From the NCBI GenBank assembly GCA_964541895.1, contig CAZISM010000155.1, positions 1 to 11,471 of the forward strand: a DNA stretch of 11,471 nt, in the 5' to 3' direction. Positions 6,179-11,471 of this stretch are shown in pieces (the stretch's first letter is position 1; the number at the start of each line of letters is the position of its first letter). The position numbers and the translations under genes are program-made. The notes below the pieces were generated by a model. The model did no database searches, was not told where the DNA came from, and saw nothing but the letters and a program-made list of their open reading frames with translations. Origin of the DNA: CAZISM01 sp964541895 (GTDB lineage Bacteria; Zhuqueibacterota; Zhuqueibacteria; Residuimicrobiales; Residuimicrobiaceae).

Positions 6179-8395
6179 ATGAGATTATGTGTTACTTCCA
6201 ACCGTTTACCCGTCACCGCCACGGAAAAAGCGGATCAAATCAGCTACCAGGAGAGCTCCGGCGGCCTGGTGTCAGGTCTGAGCGCCTACCTCGATTACCT
6301 GCGGCTGACCGCTTTTACGCCGATGCCGTGCGTTTGGGTCGGTTGGCCCGGCGGCACCATCTCGCCAAAGCAGGAAGCGCACGTGCGGCAGCACCTGCGC
6401 GCCCACCATCAGGCGGTGCCCGTATTTCTCAGCGAAAAGATTATGGACAAATTCTACCATGGATTCTGCAACAAGACCGTATGGCCGCTGTTCCATTATT
6501 TTCCCACCTATACGGTGTACGACCAGAGCTATTGGGAGAGTTATCAGAAGGTGAACAACCTCTTTGCTGACGTGCTGGTTCAGGACCTGGAGCCGGACGA
6601 CGTTCTGTGGATTCACGACTATCATCTCATGCTCCTGCCATCGCTGGTGCGCAAGCGCCGGCCGGAACTGCAGATCGGCTTCTTCCTGCATATACCCTTC
6701 CCTTCCTATGAAATCTTTCGGCTTTTGCCGGCTGCCTGGCGCCATGCCCTGCTGGAGGGGCTGCTGGGAGCCGACCTCATCGGTTTTCATACCCATGACT
6801 ACAGTCAGGATTTTTTAAAATGCGTCCTGCGACTGCTGGGATATGAACACAAGCTGGGCAAAATATTCCTGCCCGACCGTCTGGTGCAGGTGGAAACGTT
6901 TCCCATGGGCATCGATTATAATCGCTACCACGACGCCTTGAATCACCCTGTGGCGCTGAGCGAGCGCCACACCCTGCAGACCAAAACGGCCAACAAGAAA
7001 ATCATGCTCTCTATCGACCGGCTCGATTACACCAAAGGCTTGACCCATCGGCTGCTGGCCTATGAGCGGTTTCTGGAAAACAATCGTGACTGGCATGAAT
7101 TTGTCACCTTTGTTCTGCTGCTGGTACCCTCGCGCACGCGCGTCGAGCACTACCAGATCATGAAACGGCAGATCGACGAGTTGGTAGGAAAAATCAATGG
7201 CCGCTTCAGCACGATGGATTGGATCCCCGTCCAGTACATGTATCGATTCATGTCCTTCCATGAGCTGGTGGCCCTTTACAGCTGCAGCGATGTCGCGCTG
7301 ATCACGCCCCTGCGCGACGGTATGAATCTGGTCGCCAAGGAATACCTGGCATGCCGGCCGGACAACACGGGCGTGCTCATCCTCAGCGAAATGGCCGGCG
7401 CGGTCAAAGAATTGGGCGAAGCGTTGATTATCAATCCAAACAATCTCCAGGAGATGGAATCCGCAATCAAAGAGGCCCTCACCATGCCGGCGGAAGAACA
7501 GATTCGTCGCAACGAAAACATGCAACGCCGGTTGCAGCGCTATGACGTCGTGCGTTGGGCATCTGATTTTTTTGAGCGCCTCGATCTTTTGCGTGCCGAG
7601 CAGAAAAAACTGCACACCAGATATTTTTCACGCCATATTCGCCAAAACATGCTCGAAGCGTATCACCGGGCACGCACTCGCCTGCTCTTTCTGGACTATG
7701 ACGGCACCCTGGTGCCGTTCCACACCCGACCGGAAAAAGCGTTACCCCCGCAACAACTCATCGAGCTGCTGCAACGTCTGACGGCCGATGCGCGCACCCA
7801 GGTGGTCATCATCAGCGGCCGTGATAAAACCACCCTGGAGTCGTGGTTTGCCGAAAAGGCCGATCTTCATATGGTGGCTGAACATGGCGTCTGGCTGAAA
7901 GAACGCGACCAGGAATGGCGGCTTTTTCGAACCATGGACAACAACTGGAAGCATTCGATCCGGCCGCTGCTGGAATTGTATACCGATCGTTTGCCAGGCT
8001 CAGCCATTGAAGAAAAAGAGTACAGCCTGGTCTGGCACTATCGCGCCGCAGACTCGGAGCCGGCGGCGCTGCGCTCCCAGGAGTTGGTGGACGAACTGTT
8101 GCACTATACCGGCAATATGGATTTGCAGGTGCTGCCGGGCAACAAGGTCGTGGAAGTCAAGAATCAGGGGATTCATAAAGGCAGCGCCGCGCAATTCTGG
8201 ATCGATCAAGTCCAGCCGGATTTTATTCTAGCCATGGGCGATGATATCACCGATGAGAACATGTTCTCCGTGCTGCCGGCACATGCCTATTCCGTCAAAG
8301 TCGGCTATCAGCTCTCGCAAGCCAATTACTTTGTCTATAACAATCAGGAGGTGGTGACCGTTCTTCAGGAGCTGATATCGGAAACATCGGCATAG
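6179..8395 (+). CDS. otsAB: Bifunctional trehalose-6-phosphate synthase/phosphatase
   Basis: Cytoplasmic two-domain enzyme making trehalose: the N-terminal GT20 domain joins UDP-glucose and glucose-6-phosphate, and the C-terminal HAD domain removes the phosphate. GT20 features are SNRLPVT near the start, SSGGLVSGL, WVGWPGG, HDYHLMLLPSLVRKR, FFLHIPFPS, DRLDYTKG (R281 and K286, matching the UDP-binding Arg/Lys pair of OtsA) and TPLRDGMNLVAKE. HAD features are LDYDGTL (D506 and D508, nucleophile and acid/base), IISGRD, AEHGVWLK, and GDDITDENMF (D688-D692 metal site). The length of 738 fits fused TPS-TPP proteins. The ATG at 6179 has AAGGAG (6165-6170) at 8 nt. No good promoter is visible in the 166-bp gap, so read-through from the epimerase gene is likely. 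No T-rich terminator follows; only a 5-bp hairpin (8435-8451) is seen. Confidence 0.95.
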   Translation: MRLCVTSNRLPVTATEKADQISYQESSGGLVSGLSAYLDYLRLTAFTPMPCVWVGWPGGTISPKQEAHVRQHLRAHHQAVPVFLSEKIMDKFYHGFCNKTVWPLFHYFPTYTVYDQSYWESYQKVNNLFADVLVQDLEPDDVLWIHDYHLMLLPSLVRKRRPELQIGFFLHIPFPSYEIFRLLPAAWRHALLEGLLGADLIGFHTHDYSQDFLKCVLRLLGYEHKLGKIFLPDRLVQVETFPMGIDYNRYHDALNHPVALSERHTLQTKTANKKIMLSIDRLDYTKGLTHRLLAYERFLENNRDWHEFVTFVLLLVPSRTRVEHYQIMKRQIDELVGKINGRFSTMDWIPVQYMYRFMSFHELVALYSCSDVALITPLRDGMNLVAKEYLACRPDNTGVLILSEMAGAVKELGEALIINPNNLQEMESAIKEALTMPAEEQIRRNENMQRRLQRYDVVRWASDFFERLDLLRAEQKKLHTRYFSRHIRQNMLEAYHRARTRLLFLDYDGTLVPFHTRPEKALPPQQLIELLQRLTADARTQVVIISGRDKTTLESWFAEKADLHMVAEHGVWLKERDQEWRLFRTMDNNWKHSIRPLLELYTDRLPGSAIEEKEYSLVWHYRAADSEPAALRSQELVDELLHYTGNMDLQVLPGNKVVEVKNQGIHKGSAAQFWIDQVQPDFILAMGDDITDENMFSVLPAHAYSVKVGYQLSQANYFVYNNQEVVTVLQELISETSA

Positions 8396-8500
8396 CCGCT
8401 GGCCGGTGCTCCGCGGTGAACGGCTTAAGGCTTTGCCCGTCATGGCCGGGCTCCTGTGACCGTGCTGATCCAAGAGGGAGGCGCCGCAGACGGGAGAAAC

Positions 8501-8529
8501 TTGACTTTCATCGCCGCAGGGTGTATATT
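8501..8529 (+). promoter_or_regulatory. Strong sigma70-type promoter for the GH43/sulfatase operon
   Basis: TTGACT (8501-8506) and TATATT (8524-8529) are separated by exactly 17 nt, and each differs from consensus at one position. This is the best promoter in the window. Transcription would begin near 8536, giving a leader of about 200 nt before the ATG at 8736. Upstream, 8396-8500 shows nothing recognisable beyond the small GCCCG/CGGGC hairpin after the trehalose gene. Confidence 0.75.
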
Positions 8530-8568
8530 CATGGGCATACCCGAATGAACCTTATCTATTCATAACCC

Positions 8569-8691
8569 GTCGAGTGCGCAGAGATCGCCAATTGGTTTCT
8601 TTTAAGGTTTCTCTGAGCCGCAAAGAGCTCGACTCCCGGGATGCCGTTGCGGGCAATGGGCCCCGAGTAAGGCAAGGTTCCGGCTCTTTTT
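8569..8691 (+). promoter_or_regulatory. Structured leader with terminator-like hairpin and alternative pairing
   Basis: Between promoter and gene the leader can fold as AGAGA/TCTCT (8580-8584 with 8610-8614), immediately followed by a long nested hairpin. Its base is GAGCCG/CGGCTC (8615-8620 with 8681-8686). Inside are ACTC/GAGT (8632-8635 with 8665-8668) continuing into GGG/CCC, and TGCC/GGCA (8642-8645 with 8652-8655). Five T (8687-8691) follow the outer stem, as in an attenuator. AAAGAGC (8622-8628) can instead pair with GCTCTTT (8683-8689). GTCGAG (8569-8574) can pair with CTCGAC (8628-8633), which would break the inner stems. I could not match this to a known riboswitch class. Folding was done by eye. 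Confidence 0.45.
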
Positions 8692-8735
8692 AGTTTCTCA
8701 AATGACTGATAACCTCTTTGATCGGGAGTTGCTGA

Positions 8736-9668
8736 ATGCACCGATTCATGTTCCTTATCGTTCTGCTCGCTATCCAGATCCTTGCCGCTCAGCCGGGCAA
8801 CACGGATACGGCGTTTCTGTTTTCTTCGTTTCGCGGCAACGGTGAAGACGGCTTGCACCTCGCCTATAGCTATGACGGTCTGAGCTGGACCGCCTTGAAT
8901 CAGGATAAGCCTTTTTTGGCCCCGGAGGTCGGCGGCAAACTCATGCGCGATCCGTGCATCATCCAGGGCCCGGATGGCCGGTTCCATATGGTGTGGACCA
9001 GCAGTTGGCAGGATAACGGCATCGGTATAGCTCATTCTCAAGATCTCATCCATTGGTCGGAACAGAAATACATCCCGGTGATGCAGCATGAACCAGGATC
9101 ACGCAACTGCTGGGCTCCGGAAATTTTCTGGGATCCGTCTGATCGACAGTATGTCATTTTCTGGGCCACAACCATTGATGGCCGTTTTCCCGAGACTCAA
9201 AACAGCGGCGACTGGAATCATCGCATGTATTATACCACCACCAGGGACTTGCGCACCTACAGCAAAGCGGCGCTGCTGTATGATCCAGGTTTCAATGTCA
9301 TCGATGCCACCATCGTCCACGACAGTTCGCGCTTTGTCATGATCCTGAAAGATGAAACCCTGAACCCACCGGCCAAAAACCTTCGTCTGGCGTTCAGCGA
9401 CAGGGTTACAGGGCCCTGGAGCAAGGCGACCGCACCGTTCACCCCTGCCGGCGAATGGGTGGAAGGTCCGTCGTTGCTGAAAACCGGCGACGGCTGGCTG
9501 GTCTATTTCGATATGTACCGAAAGGGCGCCTATGGCGTCATGCACAGCAGAGACTTGCAGTCGTGGGAAAACCTGTCCGATCGATTGCACATTCCGCCAG
9601 GCACCCGGCATGGCACCGTGTTCACCGTCTCCAAAGCCGTCCTGGAAAACCTGCTGCGTATACATTAG
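8736..9668 (+). CDS. Secreted GH43-like beta-propeller glycosidase
   Basis: Five-bladed beta-propeller hydrolase resembling family GH43 and relatives (arabinosidase/xylosidase-like); the sugar it cleaves is unknown. The N-terminus (MHRFMFLIVLLAIQILAAQ) is a Sec signal peptide. Propeller signatures follow: repeated short units ending in DGLSW, DLIHW and DLQSW, KLMRDP (D72), NCWAPEIFWDP (126-133), FNVIDATIVHD (D190) and EWVEGPSLLK (E243). In GH43 logic the acidic residues D72, D190 and E243 are candidates for base, pKa modulator and acid, by analogy only. The C-terminal RHGTVF is also typical of this group. The 310-residue length fits a single-domain enzyme. ATG at 8736 follows GGGAG (8724-8728) at 7 nt. 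It is followed after 18 bp by the sulfatase gene, suggesting joint removal of sugar and sulfate from one glycan. Confidence 0.8.
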   Translation: MHRFMFLIVLLAIQILAAQPGNTDTAFLFSSFRGNGEDGLHLAYSYDGLSWTALNQDKPFLAPEVGGKLMRDPCIIQGPDGRFHMVWTSSWQDNGIGIAHSQDLIHWSEQKYIPVMQHEPGSRNCWAPEIFWDPSDRQYVIFWATTIDGRFPETQNSGDWNHRMYYTTTRDLRTYSKAALLYDPGFNVIDATIVHDSSRFVMILKDETLNPPAKNLRLAFSDRVTGPWSKATAPFTPAGEWVEGPSLLKTGDGWLVYFDMYRKGAYGVMHSRDLQSWENLSDRLHIPPGTRHGTVFTVSKAVLENLLRIH

Positions 9669-9686
9669 TTGCAGGAAAGGTTGGTT

Positions 9687-11147
9687 ATGAACAGCATAGA
9701 CAGGCGCCGGTTCATGCAGCACATGGCGACAGGCGCAGCGGCAGCGATCCTGACGCACCGATCCGCCGGCGCGGAAGAAACGCAAAAAATAGTGCACCCC
9801 AACATACTGCTGCTGTTAACCGATCAGCAGAGTGCCACGATGCTGGGATGCAGCGGCAATCCTTTTGTATCGACACCGGCTCTGGATGGACTCGCCGCGC
9901 AGGGTACCCGATTCGAGCGCGCCTATTGCTGCAACCCGGTCTGTTCGCCGTCCCGATTCAGCCTTTTTACCGGCCAGATGCCCAGCGCTATCGGCATGTA
10001 CAGCAATCGCTCCAATCATATCGCGGCGATTCCGGAATCCATCACCCGGCAGGGCATCGGCTTTCTCTTCAAGCAGGCCGGTTATGATGTAGCCTATGCC
10101 GGCAAAACCCACCTGCCGAAAATGTCTGCTGCCGACCTGGGATTCGATTATATCGACAAGGATGAACGGGATCAACTGGCCGCCACCTGTGTGAATTTCA
10201 TCCGGCAACGCCGGGAAAATCCGTTCTTCTTGGTCGCCTCATTCATAAATCCTCATGACATCTGCTATATGGCCATCCGCGATTATGCGGAAACCGCTGC
10301 CGAGAAACGGCTGGTGGAACGCGGAGTCAGCGAGTGTGCTGCGCTGGACAAAGCTCTGACTCGTCCGTTGGACATGGACGAAGCCGCGTTCTTTAGCGGC
10401 CCCTGCCCGCCACTGCCGCCGAATTTCGAACCCCAGGAGGACGAACCCGAAGCGGCGCGCATCCTCCTTGAGCAACGGCCCTTTCGCCACAAGGCGCGCC
10501 GGTTCTGGAGTGAAAACCGCTGGCGCGAGCACCGTTGGGCCTATGCCAGACTGACTGAAATGGTCGATCGCCAAATCGCACAGCTGCTCGATGCCTTAAC
10601 GGCCAGCGGGCTGGCCGATCGCACCCTGGTGGTGTTTACCAGCGACCATGGCGATATGGATGCCGGCCATCGCATGGAACATAAATCGACGCTGTACGAG
10701 GAAGCGTGCCGGATTCCGCTCATCATTCGTCCTCCGGCGTGCCAGACAGCTGCGCAGATCGATCGCCAACATCTTGTCTCCAATGGCCTGGATCTGATAC
10801 CGACCCTGTGTGACTGGGCAGGAATTCCTGCACCAGCGTCGGTTTCTGGCAGATCGCTGCGGCCGATCGTGGAGGGGCAGGCGTTGCTGCCCTGGCGCGA
10901 AAGTGTCCCCATCGAATGCGCCATCGGACGAGCCATCGTCACCGATCGCTTCAAGTACATGCGCTACGATATCGGCGACCGGAACGAACAGTTGATCGAC
11001 CTGGCGGCGGATCCCTTTGAACAGCGAAACGCGATTTATGATCCACAGCACCGGGCGGCCTTGACACCTCTGCGGACCGATTTCAAAAACGCATTTAAAA
11101 CTGCAAGAGCCCGAACCGATGTTTTATTGGACAGCGGAGAAGGGTGA
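9687..11147 (+). CDS. Tat-exported Cys-type sulfatase (S1 family)
   Basis: Arylsulfatase-superfamily enzyme that hydrolyses sulfate esters, here probably on a polysaccharide. The active-site motif is CSPSR (C86-R90), of the Cys type, which must be converted to formylglycine by a maturase. Metal and active-site residues are D46-Q47 in LLLTDQQ, the GKTH motif, INPHD, TSDHGD (D320 and H321) and HKS (K333). The C-terminal LIDLAADPFEQRN is the usual sulfatase tail. The N-terminus DRRRFMQHMATGAAAA looks like a twin-arginine signal. I use ATG at 9687 (486 residues) because AGGAAAGG (9673-9680) lies before it; an upstream TTG at 9669 would also be in frame but directly abuts the previous stop and lacks a better ribosome site. 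Only 18 bp separate it from the GH43-like gene, so they are likely one operon. Confidence 0.93.
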   Translation: MNSIDRRRFMQHMATGAAAAILTHRSAGAEETQKIVHPNILLLLTDQQSATMLGCSGNPFVSTPALDGLAAQGTRFERAYCCNPVCSPSRFSLFTGQMPSAIGMYSNRSNHIAAIPESITRQGIGFLFKQAGYDVAYAGKTHLPKMSAADLGFDYIDKDERDQLAATCVNFIRQRRENPFFLVASFINPHDICYMAIRDYAETAAEKRLVERGVSECAALDKALTRPLDMDEAAFFSGPCPPLPPNFEPQEDEPEAARILLEQRPFRHKARRFWSENRWREHRWAYARLTEMVDRQIAQLLDALTASGLADRTLVVFTSDHGDMDAGHRMEHKSTLYEEACRIPLIIRPPACQTAAQIDRQHLVSNGLDLIPTLCDWAGIPAPASVSGRSLRPIVEGQALLPWRESVPIECAIGRAIVTDRFKYMRYDIGDRNEQLIDLAADPFEQRNAIYDPQHRAALTPLRTDFKNAFKTARARTDVLLDSGEG

Positions 11148-11251
11148 TCAGTCCGGTGCAGATCAGGATTGGAAGCAAGCAGACGCAGGTCCGGTAGAAC
11201 CTTGCAGAGGTTCGCGGTATAAGCAGGCAGAATTCCCTAAAGGACATAATT

Positions 11252-11471
11252 ATGACCGCAAAACCAAAGCGGATCTGGAGTACAGGGATGAATCGACGAA
11301 CGTTTCTTGCCATGACCGCCTCCTCCCTCGCCCTGGTCGGACGAAGGCGTCTATCGGCTGAGCCATTGGGCCACGATGACCTGATCGCCTCCATCAGCAA
11401 ACAGACCCTCTGGCAAAACCGCGACGGCCTTGGCACCACCTGGTTTCACCCCCGCGCCTGCATGATCCCGG
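11252..11471 (+). CDS. Partial Tat-signal protein, possibly sialidase-like (truncated by window end)
   Basis: The first 73 codons of an open frame that continues past the window. It starts with a twin-arginine signal (MNRRTFLAMTASSLALVG), so it is another exported protein of the cluster. The visible mature part contains LWQNRDGLGTTWFHPRAC, which reminds me of the N-terminus of BNR/sialidase-family proteins found with sulfatases, but this is weak memory-based inference. Two in-frame starts are possible: ATG 11252 with AAAGGA at 7 nt, and ATG 11288 with TGGAG (11276-11280) at 7 nt; the second puts the twin arginines at residues 3-4. The 104 bp before it hold a GAACCT/AGGTTC hairpin (11197-11202 with 11208-11213) without a T-run, so the gene is probably in the sulfatase operon. 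Confidence 0.7.
   Translation, partial: MTAKPKRIWSTGMNRRTFLAMTASSLALVGRRRLSAEPLGHDDLIASISKQTLWQNRDGLGTTWFHPRACMIP

Noticed and set aside
6815..7615. 266-codon minus-strand open frame inside the trehalose gene
   Set aside because: The plus strand encodes the conserved GT20 core here; the antisense translation resembles no known protein.
8435..8451. Terminator for the trehalose gene
   Set aside because: The GCCCG/CGGGC stem is only 5 bp and is followed by CTCCTGTGAC, not a T-run.
8641..8670. Possible nine-codon leader peptide (ATG CCG to TAA) in the GH43 leader
   Set aside because: No clear ribosome site precedes it and it lies within paired arms of the hairpin; no run of regulatory codons is present.
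8569..8691. Known riboswitch (c-di-GMP class I, because of GCCGCAAAG)
   Set aside because: The conserved GGCAAACC loop and receptor order are missing, so I treat it as an unclassified leader.
9669..9686. TTG start for the sulfatase at 9669
   Set aside because: It directly abuts the previous stop, and the ATG at 9687 has AGGAAAGG upstream and places the twin-arginine motif near the N-terminus.
9099..9797. 232-codon minus-strand open frame across the GH43/sulfatase junction
   Set aside because: It spans two well-supported genes and has low-complexity, motif-free content.

Overview
The window looks like part of a bacterial chromosome, about 55% GC by eye, from an environmental polysaccharide-degrading lineage. 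A fused trehalose-6-phosphate synthase/phosphatase, several Tat-exported enzymes (Gfo/Idh/MocA type, Cys-type sulfatase) and secreted glycosidases are a combination often seen in the FCB and PVC groups (Bacteroidota/Chlorobi relatives, KSB1/Calditrichota-like candidate phyla, Planctomycetes/Verrucomicrobia). That placement is inference. Nothing in the window fixes the species.

Layout. (1) 51-2852 (+): a secreted (alpha/alpha)6 glycosidase resembling GH63/MGH1-like enzymes, with a carbohydrate-binding-like insertion, closed by a strong intrinsic terminator (2871-2908). (2) 2962-4212 (-): a convergent, Tat-exported Gfo/Idh/MocA oxidoreductase. (3) 4213-4587: a 375-bp divergent control region with a candidate promoter facing each way and several inverted repeats. 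(4) 4588-6012 (+): a probable lipoprotein of the N-acylglucosamine/cellobiose 2-epimerase family. (5) 6018-6176 (-): a decayed C-terminal piece of a TrkA-C (RCK_C) domain. It sits in the gap before (6) 6179-8395 (+), the bifunctional trehalose-6-phosphate synthase/phosphatase. (7) 8396-8735: a 340-bp gap with a near-consensus sigma70-type promoter and a long structured leader. It leads into (8) a probable operon: secreted GH43-like beta-propeller (8736-9668), Tat-exported Cys-type sulfatase (9687-11147), and the start of a further Tat-signal protein (11252 onward, cut by the window end).

Function. The glycosidase, epimerase, oxidoreductase, GH43-like protein and sulfatase all appear to act outside the cytoplasm on glycans, with the sulfatase/GH43 pair pointing to a sulfated polysaccharide. 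The trehalose enzyme is cytoplasmic and makes trehalose from UDP-glucose and glucose-6-phosphate for osmotic or storage purposes. It may simply share transcription with the epimerase gene. The less ordinary signals are the RCK_C gene remnant abutting the trehalose gene, the leader with mutually exclusive pairings before the GH43/sulfatase operon, an Idh-family protein without the usual EKP motif, and a degenerate repeat on both sides of that gene. I did not find CRISPR arrays, tRNA or rRNA genes, insertion sequences or phage genes.
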